Below are positions 41,701-50,208 of a stretch of 64,000 nucleotides of DNA, piece after piece (the first letter of the stretch is position 1; every line of letters starts with the position of its first letter). This DNA is from an uncultured Blautia sp. Lineage in GTDB: Bacteria > Bacillota > Clostridia > Lachnospirales > Lachnospiraceae. The stretch spans positions 1 to 64,000 of the forward strand of contig URVB01000002.1 of the NCBI GenBank assembly GCA_900551075.1. Direction: 5' to 3'. Made by a program: the position numbers and the translations under genes. The notes under the pieces were generated by a model that did no database searches, was not told the origin of the DNA, and saw only the letters and a program-made list of their open reading frames with translations.

Positions 41701-42415
41701 GACAAATGCGAATTGCCTCATGCGTCAGATTTTCCGCCTCCATAAGCTCCTGCTCTGCTGCTCCCCATAACAATTTTATCCATTTTGTATTCCGAAGCTC
41801 TTCAATTCCGTCTATATTATAAGTATCCAAACATTCCTTCAACCATTCCTTTGGATATGGATGACTCATGGCCGCATCATAAACCTGCTGAATAAATTCC
41901 TTAATCCCCTCATCCGTTTTGCCGGATGCATAGCATTCCACAAATTCCCCAAATTCCGTGCTCCCGGATGCATAGGAGTCCTCCAGCAGATCCTTCAGTA
42001 CATCCTCCCTCAGAAGCTTCAATTCCCCTTCATCTGCAGTGCGGTATCCCGGGTCCAGACCGATCAGATGAAAATAATTCCGGATAATATAGGAACAAAA
42101 TCCATCTATGGTCGTAATCTGCGCCGTATGGATCAGCGTAGTCTGCCTCTGCAGATGCTCGTTATCCGGCTCCTCATACAATGCCTGCTCCAGGGCGTTG
42201 GAAATCCTCTCCTTCATTTCCCCGGCTGCCGCTCTCGTAAAGGTCATGATCAACAGCCTGTCAATATCCACCGGATGCTCTTTATCCAGAATCTTACTTA
42301 AAATCCGCTGCACCAGCACAGCAGTCTTACCGGAGCCTGCTGCCGCACTGACAAGAATATTTCTATCACGCAGGGAAATGACCTGCTGCTGTTCCTTTGT
42401 CCATGTCACGCCCAT
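38702..42415 (-). CDS. addA: AddA, ATP-dependent helicase/nuclease subunit A
   Basis: AddA provides the UvrD-like helicase and one RecB-type nuclease of AddAB, which resects double-strand breaks for recombination. The 1237-residue product has the Q motif WTKEQQQVI, Walker A SAAAGSGKTAVLVQRI (about 22-37), LVDEYQDSN (motif II) and LHKNFRSRP, TIHKSKGLEFPVVF and VALTRAKEKL. It also has the C-terminal nuclease residues GTAYHKLMECLDYH and VLVDYKTDK. The ATG at 42415 lies 1 base after the addB stop. Confidence 0.96.
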   Translation of the reverse strand: MGVTWTKEQQQVISLRDRNILVSAAAGSGKTAVLVQRILSKILDKEHPVDIDRLLIMTFTRAAAGEMKERISNALEQALYEEPDNEHLQRQTTLIHTAQITTIDGFCSYIIRNYFHLIGLDPGYRTADEGELKLLREDVLKDLLEDSYASGSTEFGEFVECYASGKTDEGIKEFIQQVYDAAMSHPYPKEWLKECLDTYNIDGIEELRNTKWIKLLWGAAEQELMEAENLTHEAIRICLEEGGPYLYEDALNSDLLLIGQLLKTVEQKDYNTLAELLRKPVFARLSAKKAENVEHAKKEQVRELRGEVKGILEELGSRYFIGTEEQHLELLHVLRVPMECLVELTLAFMERFAEKKREKNLLDFTDMEHFALEMLMTKDEKGVCHVSQAAGELSEKYDEVLVDEYQDSNFVQELLTNLVSGWVNHRKNVFMVGDVKQSIYRFRLARPELFMEKYRSYSLEEGEEQRIDLHKNFRSRPQVLESVNYIFRQIMGEDLGGIAYDDAAALYPGAVFPEGADEKFVKTEVLLIEKDHEELADEQGGRNARELEALAIAQRIAQIVGQEQVLDRETGTYRKAEYGDIVVLLRTAYGWAETFSQVFASKGIPSYTASRTGYFSAQEVVTVLNYLHICDNPLQDIPLAGVLHSPIVGCTSQELAMIRSECPGGFLYDSVRSYVDNGQLVLFPKENEKERLKEKLRGFLELLEEIRDMAAYTPIHQLILHVLKATGYGDYARALPGGEQRSANLRMLVEKAMDYEKTSYRGLFNFIRYVEKLQKYEVDFGEVNLSGAGQGSVQIMTIHKSKGLEFPVVFAAGMGKQFNFQDMNAGLLIHPELGLGADAIFPEQRLIVPTLQKQMLKRELQKECLGEELRVLYVALTRAKEKLIMTGTIGKVEKQVLSLARYQDREEVLLPIGMRMKGKNYWSYVLPALARHRCVDALYAEYGIPIKGRSGLHDAKAEFEVKLLTPLDLAQEDVLYQADSQIQEEILKNWDCEKTYDVQIKEALEERFGFVYPYEYLKEIPVKVSVSELKKRSYAGDSEREESLFFEPDIIPLIPKFIAGEEERYKGAARGTAYHKLMECLDYHRVSSEKEIKEQLEKLLEAQKMERAEAESILPEDILLFAESPIGQRMAAASLLGNLFREQPFVISNPASALNPAWPGEETVLVQGIIDAYFLEEDAIVLVDYKTDKVSANEEQRLADLYHIQLEGYAEALERMTGKKVKEKYIYSFTLGRAIEV

Positions 42416-42416
42416 T

Positions 42417-45400
42417 TCACTGTACCTCCTCTGCAAAAGCCTTCCACAGCTCATCATCTGCAAACAGCTTCAATCTCCGGTATTCATAGCCCGGCAGCTT
42501 TTTATCAAACCCGCATACAGACTGATAGGGACAATAGGTGCAGGCTTCCTTTCTCCCAAGCTCATAGGGTGACACCTCTGCCTCTCCTTCCAGAATTGCA
42601 GACTGAATCCCTGCAATCTTTTTCTTCACGTATCGTCCCAAAATCTCAAACTGTTCCTTCGTCACCACAGAGGACTTCTTGCTGAAGCTTCCATCCTTGT
42701 TATAGGATACTGGTACCGTTGTCAGATTTCGGTCCATTTTGGCGATCATGTCACGGTCTGCCTGCAGAAGACCGTTCATTTTCAGCTCATCCAGAATTCT
42801 GCGGCTCACCTTATCCACATCTGCTTTTATTGTTTCTTTAATCATCGGGTCTTTGATATTGTAGTAGAAAATGCCGGCGGGCTCCACATCCCTGTCCGGA
42901 TATTTTCTCTGCTCCACCGTAAGAGCCGCATCCAGATAGATCATCAACTGGAGCTGCAGTCCATGATACAGGGATACCAGATCAAAGGAAGTGTTTCCGG
43001 TCTTGTAATCAATGACTCTCACATACACCTTCTTGTCATCCTCCAGAATATCCACACGGTCAATCCTTCCGCCCTGAAACGCCACCTCAAAGCCTTCCGG
43101 ATGAAATTCACCCTGTTTCAGTTGTTCCTGAAGCGCCCAGGCCGTACGCCGCAGCAGCCTTCGGATTCGTTCGATCATGTACTCATTTCTGGCACTGCTT
43201 TTTAAAATCGTATTTCCATAATCCCCACAGATATCATCCAGGCATTTATCCAGCAGGGTATTTCTGGTTTCCTCAGTCAGCTCTTTCCATTCCAGCCCTC
43301 CGCTGCGAATCTCCACTGCAAATTGCTCCAGAGCTTTGTGCATAACGTTTCCCATATCCATTGCACGAAATTCGTATTCCGCACGCTCCGTCACCTTCAG
43401 ACCATACTGCAGGAAATGTGCAAAAGCACAGGCAGAAAAGCGTTCCAGCCGGGTGGCACTGTGGGGAGATACTTCTCCGTAAAGTACCTTTGCCACGCTT
43501 TTGCTGATGCAGTCCGCCGGCTTCTTATAAAATGCCGCATCCACCAGCCTTTGAATCACCACATGATATTGCGGACTCCTTAAATACCAACTGTAAAGCT
43601 CCCGGAAAATCGGATCTGCATTTTCTTCCCCGCCCTTTGACAATCCCTCCAGAAAATAATCCAGACTGATGCCTGGCGTCTCCAGATATTCCAGCCCCTC
43701 CTCCCTCTCTTCTGTCCGCTCAATCAAAAGCAGAGGGTAGAGTGTCTGGATAGAGCCGATCAGATACGCAGGACTGACTGCTTCCCCCTTTCCGTTCGAC
43801 CGGCTGTAGGATAAGCACAAAAGCTCCTTCGGCTTTGTCAGATTCAGATACAGATAAAACCTCTGGATATTCATCAGCTCCTTGGGGCCGGGCGCCAGTT
43901 CCATTCCCTGAGCCTTAAAAAATTCGCGGTCCATATCCGTCAAAATCCCGCCTGTCTCCGTATTCTTGGGAATACTGCCCTCGTTAACCCCCACAAAGAA
44001 CAAAGCACGTACGTCCTTCAGTCTGGTCCTCTCCATATCCCCGATCAGAACCTGATCCATACTGGGCGGAATCAAAGCCACCTTTGCCTCTTCCATGCCT
44101 GTCTCCAGAAGCTGCCGAAACTCCTGGCTGCTCACTTTTTCTTCTCCCAGGATTTCTGCCATTTTATCCAACAAATTCATAATAATCCCATAAATCTGTC
44201 CGTATTCCTTTTCCATTGCCTTATCGCCCCGGGACCGAAACATCATCTCCCGTGTTTTCAGCTTCTCCTGTATTCTGCTATTTACAATAAATCCATAGAG
44301 ACAGCGGCAGTATTCTCCAACCGTCTTCCTCCCTCCCGCAAATCCATTTGCCAGCTCCCGGACCTCTTTTACAAAGCGCTCCCGGATTTCATTCATCTCC
44401 CCAATGGACTCCGGCGGCATTCCCGGATAAATCCGCACCCATTTCCCGGTCCATTTTTTAAATCCGCGGATGCCAAGCGCCAGCACATAATTTTCCAGCC
44501 TGTCCGTCTCTGCCCGTCCAATATCGGACATCCCGCAGCGCAGATAGCGGAACACACTTTCATACGGAAAGCCCTGCACTGCCATTTCCAGAGCCGCACG
44601 CAGATATTCCACGAAAGGATTCATAAGCACCGTATGCTTTTCATCCAGGAAATACGGAATCTCCGCCTCCTCGAATACCTGTCTGGCAATGCTGCCGTAT
44701 TCACTGAGATTACCGGTAATCACCGCGATTTCTCCATAGCGGTATCCCTTTTCCCGGACAAGGCGTTTCATCCTCCTGGCAGTCTCCTCCATTTCTCTTT
44801 GCGGGCTTCCGGCAGAAAAAATCCGGATTTCCTCCTGCTCCTTTTCATATGCTGCTCTTCTGTAGCGGAACAGATTTTTTTCCAGAAATTCTAATGCCTG
44901 GGCTTTTGAAAACCTGGATTTTTTTCCGGAAGGAATTATCACGGGCTCCTCCACGTCCCTGGTAAGCCCCATAAGAGTATGGATCATCTTCCGGCTCATA
45001 TAAAACAACTGATGAGGTTTTCCTACGGAAAAGGGGTTTTCCCGTGTATCCAGGGTAACGGTCACATACACCCTGCCGCATATGGCAAGCAGCTCCCGGA
45101 TGACCTTTATCTGCACAGGCGTAAACCCGGTAAAGCCATCAAAAAGAAGAACACTGTTTTTTACTTTTTCCGAAAGGGGCAGCATGTTCATCAGCACATC
45201 CATGACCTCTTCCCCTGTCATATAATGCCCTTCCAGATATTTCCGAAATGCCCGGTACAGGGTGCCTACATCCTGAAGCTTCATCTGAAGCAACTGTCTG
45301 TCTCCTGCCTTTTCCTGCATTTCAGTAAGCTCCTCTTCCTGCACATCATACTGCATGAACTCGGAAACCAGTGATTTCACCTCATTCAGATACCCGGGCT

Positions 45401-45743
45401 TTTTCATCTGATTTCCCAGATAAGGCAGTTCCTTCTTATGTGCCTGTACCAGCTTCTGCAGGACCATGCTCTTACCTGTTTCTTCCATAAGCTTCCGGTT
45501 ATCTCCCCCCACTTCTTCAAACACTCTGTACGCCAGGCGCTCAAAGCTCAGGATATCAATATTCAGAATTCCCTTACCTGGGTGCATCTCCACCAGGGTC
45601 TTCTGCGTCTGCATAGTAAACTGTTCAGGAACAACCACGTAATAAAGCGTATCCGGATGCTTACCGGATGCTTCTATGATCGTTTGATATGCATACCAGG
45701 ATTTTCCGGCTCCTGAATTGCCGATAATAAACTGCAATGACAT
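42417..45743 (-). CDS. addB: AddB, ATP-dependent nuclease subunit B
   Basis: The 1108-residue AddB has Walker A IIGNSGAGKSWYAY (about 6-19) at the N-terminus and the C-terminal RecB-type nuclease with RVIDYKTGN. The iron-sulphur cysteines are FSACAFAHFLQYG (first) and EACTYCPYQSVCGFD (last three). I start at 45743, where GGAGG lies 5 bases upstream; 57 further open codons upstream run through the intergenic region and into the divergent gene and are rejected. It is followed at once by addA. A CACAG/CTGTG hairpin lies in its leader (about 45776-45790). Confidence 0.95.
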   Translation of the reverse strand: MSLQFIIGNSGAGKSWYAYQTIIEASGKHPDTLYYVVVPEQFTMQTQKTLVEMHPGKGILNIDILSFERLAYRVFEEVGGDNRKLMEETGKSMVLQKLVQAHKKELPYLGNQMKKPGYLNEVKSLVSEFMQYDVQEEELTEMQEKAGDRQLLQMKLQDVGTLYRAFRKYLEGHYMTGEEVMDVLMNMLPLSEKVKNSVLLFDGFTGFTPVQIKVIRELLAICGRVYVTVTLDTRENPFSVGKPHQLFYMSRKMIHTLMGLTRDVEEPVIIPSGKKSRFSKAQALEFLEKNLFRYRRAAYEKEQEEIRIFSAGSPQREMEETARRMKRLVREKGYRYGEIAVITGNLSEYGSIARQVFEEAEIPYFLDEKHTVLMNPFVEYLRAALEMAVQGFPYESVFRYLRCGMSDIGRAETDRLENYVLALGIRGFKKWTGKWVRIYPGMPPESIGEMNEIRERFVKEVRELANGFAGGRKTVGEYCRCLYGFIVNSRIQEKLKTREMMFRSRGDKAMEKEYGQIYGIIMNLLDKMAEILGEEKVSSQEFRQLLETGMEEAKVALIPPSMDQVLIGDMERTRLKDVRALFFVGVNEGSIPKNTETGGILTDMDREFFKAQGMELAPGPKELMNIQRFYLYLNLTKPKELLCLSYSRSNGKGEAVSPAYLIGSIQTLYPLLLIERTEEREEGLEYLETPGISLDYFLEGLSKGGEENADPIFRELYSWYLRSPQYHVVIQRLVDAAFYKKPADCISKSVAKVLYGEVSPHSATRLERFSACAFAHFLQYGLKVTERAEYEFRAMDMGNVMHKALEQFAVEIRSGGLEWKELTEETRNTLLDKCLDDICGDYGNTILKSSARNEYMIERIRRLLRRTAWALQEQLKQGEFHPEGFEVAFQGGRIDRVDILEDDKKVYVRVIDYKTGNTSFDLVSLYHGLQLQLMIYLDAALTVEQRKYPDRDVEPAGIFYYNIKDPMIKETIKADVDKVSRRILDELKMNGLLQADRDMIAKMDRNLTTVPVSYNKDGSFSKKSSVVTKEQFEILGRYVKKKIAGIQSAILEGEAEVSPYELGRKEACTYCPYQSVCGFDKKLPGYEYRRLKLFADDELWKAFAEEVQ

Positions 45744-45891
45744 AACTGCCTCCACGAAATAAAAAGATTGTACCTCACAGCACGGCTGTGAATGCTTACA
45801 TAAAATAATTATTTTCAGTATAACACATATTTCCGAATAAATCTTCCGGCTTCGTAATAGGATATAGAAAGTAAACCAGGAGGCGCGTACC

Positions 45892-46329
45892 ATGAGTTCC
45901 AAAACAAAAATCATCGTCCTACATATGAAGGAAGTGGTTTATACAGCCATTTTCCTGATCCTTGCACTGATTCTCGGTATCCTGATGTTCTTCATGTTCG
46001 GTCCGGGAAAATCCATGACAACCTCTTCCGATGCCGTATCCAAATATACTGCCGGCGTCTACCGCACATCCATTGAACTGAACGACAACACCTTTGATGT
46101 GGAAGTCACGGTGGATGCGGACCGTATCAAAGCTATCCATTTGTCCAACCTCAGCGAGAGTACGGCAGCCATGTTCCCACTCATGGAACCTGCCCTGGAA
46201 TCTCTTGCAAGCCAGATTTATTCCACTCAGTCCCTGGAAAATCTTCAATATCCAAGCGATCAGAAATATACCTCTATGATGCTTGTAAATGCGATCGAGT
46301 CTGCTCTCCAAAAAGCGGAAGCCAGATAA
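45892..46329 (+). CDS. Small membrane-anchored protein with FMN-binding-like domain
   Basis: The 145-residue product has a membrane segment (about 14-37) and an outside domain that starts YTAGVYRTSIELNDNTFDVE. TAGVY followed by short strands resembles FMN-binding (FMN_bind) domains, but the flavin-attachment Ser/Thr motif is not evident, so this may be a structural relative only. AGGAGG precedes the ATG. It is monocistronic, divergent from addB, and ends at a strong terminator. Function unknown. Confidence 0.7.
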   Translation: MSSKTKIIVLHMKEVVYTAIFLILALILGILMFFMFGPGKSMTTSSDAVSKYTAGVYRTSIELNDNTFDVEVTVDADRIKAIHLSNLSESTAAMFPLMEPALESLASQIYSTQSLENLQYPSDQKYTSMMLVNAIESALQKAEAR

Positions 46330-46387
46330 ATCGATACCTGGCCGGGTTCTTTTAACGCGGCATCTGCATCTGATTCATATAACGGCA

Positions 46388-46427
46388 AAGACCGCACATG
46401 CTCTTTCTCTGTGCGGTCTTACTTTTT
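46388..46427. terminator. Terminator after the small membrane protein gene
   Basis: AAGACCGCACA/TGTGCGGTCTT, an 11-bp stem, with ACTTTTT behind on the plus strand. It may also serve the convergent nadE gene. Confidence 0.85.
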
Positions 46428-46442
46428 ACGTCTGTCACATTC

Positions 46443-48434
46443 TTAACATTCTATTTCCTCTAACTGCTCCAGCCAGATTTTTGCGCAGGCATCACTCGGC
46501 ATACGCAGATCCCCTCTTGGAGAAACTGCCACACTTCCCACCTTCGGTCCGTCTGGAAGACAGGAACGTTTAAACTGCTGGGTAAAGAAACGTCTGTAAA
46601 AGATCTTCAGCCATTTCAGAATCGTCCCATTATCGTATTCTCCTTCAAATGCGATCTTCGCGATACGGTAAATTTTCTTCGGAGGAAAGGTCCAGCGCAG
46701 CATATAATACAAAAAGAAATCATGCAGCTCATACGGCCCAACCAAATCTTCTGTCTTCTGTGAAATCACACCGTCCTTTGGCGGAAGCAGCTCCGGGCTC
46801 ACCGGCGTATCCAGAATGTCCAGGAGAATCTCCGAAAGGGACGCTTCTCCGCAGGTATCTGCATAATAATGTACCAAATGGCGTACCAGTGTCTTCGGTA
46901 CAGAACAATTTACTGCATACATGGACATATGGTCCCCATTATAGGTTGCCCAGCCAAGCGCCAGTTCTGACAGATCCCCGGTTCCGATAACGATTCCTCC
47001 GGACTGGTTTGCAATATCCATAAGAATCTGCGTACGTTCCCTTGCCTGCCCGTTTTCATAGGTGACATCCTGTTTTTGCGGATCATGTCCAATATCCCTG
47101 AAATGAATATTAACCGCCTCTTTGATATTCACTTCCTTCAGGGCCGTTCCTAACTGCCCGCTCAGGGCACACGCATTGTTGTAGGTTCTGTCCGTAGTGC
47201 CAAAGCACGGCATGGTAACTGCGGTAATCCTATCCCTCGGCATGCCCAGCATATCAAATGCCCGGACAGTCACCAGCAGCGCCAGTGTAGAGTCCAGTCC
47301 TCCGGAAAGTCCGATCACCGCATTCTGACAATGAATATGTGCCAGTCTTTTTTTCAGTCCCATTGCCTGAATATTTAAGATTTCGTTACAGCGTCTGTCC
47401 CTTTCCTCTTTTGCACTCGGAACAAAAGGTCTGGAATCAAACTTCCTGGTAAGTACAGTCTCTTCCTTCTCCAGAGAGAATTCCGCCGTATTATAGAACG
47501 GCTCCTTTTCTCCGTCCTCATCATCCGAAGAAAAACAGAAGGTGGTCATTCTCCTTCTTTCATTTTCCAGACGCCGGATATCCAAATCCGCATAGATCGT
47601 TCCATTGACAAAACGTGTACTCTCTGCCAGAATCACACCGTTTTCCGCGTTCATTTTCTGGCCGCCGTAAACAACATCCTGGGTAGACTCTCCCTCTCCT
47701 GCCGTTGCGTAAATATAGCCGCAGACTAAGCGCGCAGACTGGCCGCTTACCAGACTTTTTCTGTAGGAATCCTTCCCCACTACCTCATCACTGGCAGACA
47801 GATTGACAATCAGATTTGCCCCATGATATGCATGGGCAATACCGGGCGGGTTCGGCACCCACAGATCCTCACAGATTTCTGCAGCAATCTTCAGATTCGG
47901 AACCTGGGGACAGGTAAACAGCAGATACGGAGAAATACATACCTCGCAATTGCAAAAGTCCTCTTCCGTCTCATCATCCGGCAGCTCCTCCCACCGGGGC
48001 TCGGGCTTCAGGCGAATCATGCCGTCTACGCCCTTACCTGAGGCAAAATAACGTCCTTCATAAAATTCATTATAATTGGGAATATGCTGCTTCGGAACAA
48101 AGCCCAGAATTTCGCCATGGCAGATGCCTGCCGCCACATTATATAGCTTTCCCCTGTATTCCAGCGGCAGTCCCACGAAAACCACAGCGTCCACATGCTC
48201 TGTTTCCTCTGCAATGCGCAGAAGCTGCACTTTGGCCTCCTCAAGCAGAAGCTCCTGCCAGAACAGATCTCCACAGGTATAGGAAGTAATACACAGCTCC
48301 GGCATTACAATCACCTTGGCTCCCTGACCGCCCGCCTCCTTTGCCATTCCAATGATTTGGGAAGCATTGTATTCACAGTCTGCCACCTGTACCTGTGGCG
48401 TACATGCGGCCACCTTGATAAATCCGTCTCTCAT
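46443..48434 (-). CDS. nadE: Glutamine-dependent NAD+ synthetase
   Basis: The 663-residue two-domain enzyme amidates deamido-NAD+ using glutamine. The N-terminal nitrilase-fold glutaminase (about 1-290) has the Glu of VIVMPELCITSYTCGDL, the Lys of PKQHIPNYNEFYEGRYF and the nucleophile Cys of AAEICEDLW. The C-terminal synthetase has the PP-loop IGLSGGLDSTLALL (about 348-361) and GTGDLSELALGW. The start at 48434 follows GAGAGGG. It lies downstream of hslO in the same direction. Confidence 0.96.
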   Translation of the reverse strand: MRDGFIKVAACTPQVQVADCEYNASQIIGMAKEAGGQGAKVIVMPELCITSYTCGDLFWQELLLEEAKVQLLRIAEETEHVDAVVFVGLPLEYRGKLYNVAAGICHGEILGFVPKQHIPNYNEFYEGRYFASGKGVDGMIRLKPEPRWEELPDDETEEDFCNCEVCISPYLLFTCPQVPNLKIAAEICEDLWVPNPPGIAHAYHGANLIVNLSASDEVVGKDSYRKSLVSGQSARLVCGYIYATAGEGESTQDVVYGGQKMNAENGVILAESTRFVNGTIYADLDIRRLENERRRMTTFCFSSDDEDGEKEPFYNTAEFSLEKEETVLTRKFDSRPFVPSAKEERDRRCNEILNIQAMGLKKRLAHIHCQNAVIGLSGGLDSTLALLVTVRAFDMLGMPRDRITAVTMPCFGTTDRTYNNACALSGQLGTALKEVNIKEAVNIHFRDIGHDPQKQDVTYENGQARERTQILMDIANQSGGIVIGTGDLSELALGWATYNGDHMSMYAVNCSVPKTLVRHLVHYYADTCGEASLSEILLDILDTPVSPELLPPKDGVISQKTEDLVGPYELHDFFLYYMLRWTFPPKKIYRIAKIAFEGEYDNGTILKWLKIFYRRFFTQQFKRSCLPDGPKVGSVAVSPRGDLRMPSDACAKIWLEQLEEIEC

Positions 48435-48487
48435 AACTGTTCCCTCTCTATTTCCGTGCATACATCAGCTCTGTGCGCACACACTGT

Positions 48488-49366
48488 TTATTTGCATTTA
48501 CGCAGAATTTCTTTCAGTTCTTCCACACTGAACACATAGCTTGTATTACAAAAATGACAATTCAGCTCTGCTTCTTTTCCTTCCCGGATCAGTTCGTTCA
48601 GCTCTTTCCTTCCGATACTGATCAGCGCCTTCTCTACGCGGCTCTTGCTGCAGCTACAGTAAAATTCCGCAGGAATACGTTCATTGATCTCTATGTCAAA
48701 GCCCTCCAAAACCTTTTCCAAAAGGCGTTCCGGTGTATGACCTTCCTCCAGAAGCGTTGTAACGGAATCGATCTTCCTGACATTCTGCTCCAGCTTTGCA
48801 ATGGTCTCCTCCTCAGCAAAAGGCATGACCTGTACAATAAACCCGCCTGCCTGACGCACGGTATTATCCTTATTCATCAAAACACCCAGGCCAACAGCCG
48901 ATGGCACCTGCTCGCTGGTTGCAAAATAATAGGTCAGATCCTCTGCGATCTCGCTGGTCTGCAGCGCAACCTGTCCCACATACGGCTCCTTCAGCCCCAT
49001 ATCCTTGATCACATTCATAAATCCGACGCCTACGGCTCCTGCAACGTCCAGCTTTCCCTTTGCATTTGCCGGAATACAGACATTCGGGTTTCCCACATAT
49101 CCCTTCACGCGGCCTTTGGAGTCTGCCGTTACCGTAATGCCCTTAAGAGGGCCTCCCGCCTGAATCTGCAGGGTCAGAATATCCTTCTCCCCTTTCATCA
49201 TCACACCCATCATAGCGCCTCCGGTCAGGAGGCGTCCCAACGCCGCAGTTGCAACCGGACTGGTATTGTGGTCTCTTCTGGCTGTTTCCACCAATTCTGT
49301 TGTCACGGCGGCAAACGCCCGAATCTGACTGTTTGCCGCAACTGCTCTCACAATATAATCCTTCAT
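48488..49366 (-). CDS. hslO: Hsp33 redox-regulated chaperonin
   Basis: The 292-residue Hsp33 binds unfolding proteins under oxidative stress after loss of its zinc. The redox switch cysteines are the FYCSCSK pair (about 235-237) and the NCHFCNTSY pair (about 268-271), spaced as in the family. The N-terminus MKDYIVRAVAANSQIRAF, PLKGITVTADSKGRVKGYVGNP (split by the SAM-independent core) and the C-terminal tail agree in order. The start at 49366 follows GGAGAG and overlaps the methyltransferase stop as TAATG. Confidence 0.95.
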   Translation of the reverse strand: MKDYIVRAVAANSQIRAFAAVTTELVETARRDHNTSPVATAALGRLLTGGAMMGVMMKGEKDILTLQIQAGGPLKGITVTADSKGRVKGYVGNPNVCIPANAKGKLDVAGAVGVGFMNVIKDMGLKEPYVGQVALQTSEIAEDLTYYFATSEQVPSAVGLGVLMNKDNTVRQAGGFIVQVMPFAEEETIAKLEQNVRKIDSVTTLLEEGHTPERLLEKVLEGFDIEINERIPAEFYCSCSKSRVEKALISIGRKELNELIREGKEAELNCHFCNTSYVFSVEELKEILRKCK

Positions 49367-50139
49367 TATTTTCTCTCCTGTCTTCTCTGTTTCCCGTGCT
49401 CTCTTGCCACAAAGGTCCACCTTCCGCTGTCCTCTCTGACCGGCTCCGTGGTATATGCATCATAAACTGCCAAAAGCTCCAGGCCGGACCGTGCAAGCAG
49501 GTCCTTGATCCGTTCCAAAGAATATGCCCTTTGATAATGCACCTCCTCAAATTTTTCATACAAACCATCTTCTCTCGGCAAAAAAAGCGCCAGCTCATAA
49601 ACATTGATGCCGCTCTCTCTATCATAGCTGTTTTCCCATATAAAGCTTCCATCCCCGCGGTTTTCCGCAATGGTACGCTCTCCAAGTATCTCCTGGTATT
49701 TATATACGGAATTCATATCAAACAAAAAAATACCGCCCGGATCCAGATAATTATTTACCAGCTTAAAAACCTGCAGCAGCTCCTCTTCCTCTGTTATATA
49801 ATTCAGACCGTCACATACGCTGACGACTGCCCGGACAGTTCCATATAATTCAAACTCCTGCATGTCCTGCAGAAGATACAGGATTTCATGGCCGGATTCC
49901 ACCCGCTTTTCCATTGCTTCTGCGAGCATTTCTTCTGAGTTATCCACTCCAATCATATCATAACCTGCCTCCGCAAGCAATTCCGTCATGCTTCCCGTAC
50001 CGCAGCCCAGTTCCAGCACAAGCCCCTCCGTAATTCCATTCTCTTTCAGATGCCCTATGAGATAGCTTTTCCATTCCTCATAGTTTATATTATCCATGAA
50101 CATATCATAAACCTTTGCAAATTCTCCGTATGCCTCCAT
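49366..50139 (-). CDS. Class I SAM-dependent methyltransferase
   Basis: The 257-residue product has motif I VLELGCGTGSMTELLA (about 40-55) and IGVDNSEEMLAEA, then SVCDGLNYITEEE, a pattern shared by YqeM/CmoA-like small-molecule or tRNA methyltransferases. The start region YGEFAKVYDMFMDNINYEEW is typical of the YqeM/YjdL-like group. The start at 50139 follows GGGAGGG. Substrate unknown. It overlaps hslO by one TAATG and begins just after a terminator hairpin, so its transcription depends on read-through or a weak local promoter. Confidence 0.85.
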   Translation of the reverse strand: MEAYGEFAKVYDMFMDNINYEEWKSYLIGHLKENGITEGLVLELGCGTGSMTELLAEAGYDMIGVDNSEEMLAEAMEKRVESGHEILYLLQDMQEFELYGTVRAVVSVCDGLNYITEEEELLQVFKLVNNYLDPGGIFLFDMNSVYKYQEILGERTIAENRGDGSFIWENSYDRESGINVYELALFLPREDGLYEKFEEVHYQRAYSLERIKDLLARSGLELLAVYDAYTTEPVREDSGRWTFVAREHGKQRRQERK

Positions 50140-50156
50140 AGCACCCTCCCACAGGG

Positions 50157-50188
50157 CAAAAAGGCTGCGGTCCATAAACCGCAGCCTT
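50157..50188 (-). terminator. Terminator between the lipoprotein and methyltransferase genes
   Basis: AAGGCTGCGGT/ACCGCAGCCTT (11-bp stem, 6-base loop), followed on the minus strand by TTTTTGCCC. It ends the lipoprotein message. The downstream Shine-Dalgarno begins only a few bases after it. Confidence 0.85.
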
Positions 50189-50208
50189 CGCATGCTTTTT
50201 TATTCTTC

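Noticed and set aside
45744..45914. AddB start 57 codons upstream
   Set aside because: That stretch crosses the promoter region and the divergent gene; the start at 45743 has GGAGG and gives the family N-terminus.
50140..50193. Longer methyltransferase N-terminus
   Set aside because: The extension runs through the terminator hairpin of the preceding gene, while the ATG at 50139 has a good ribosome site.
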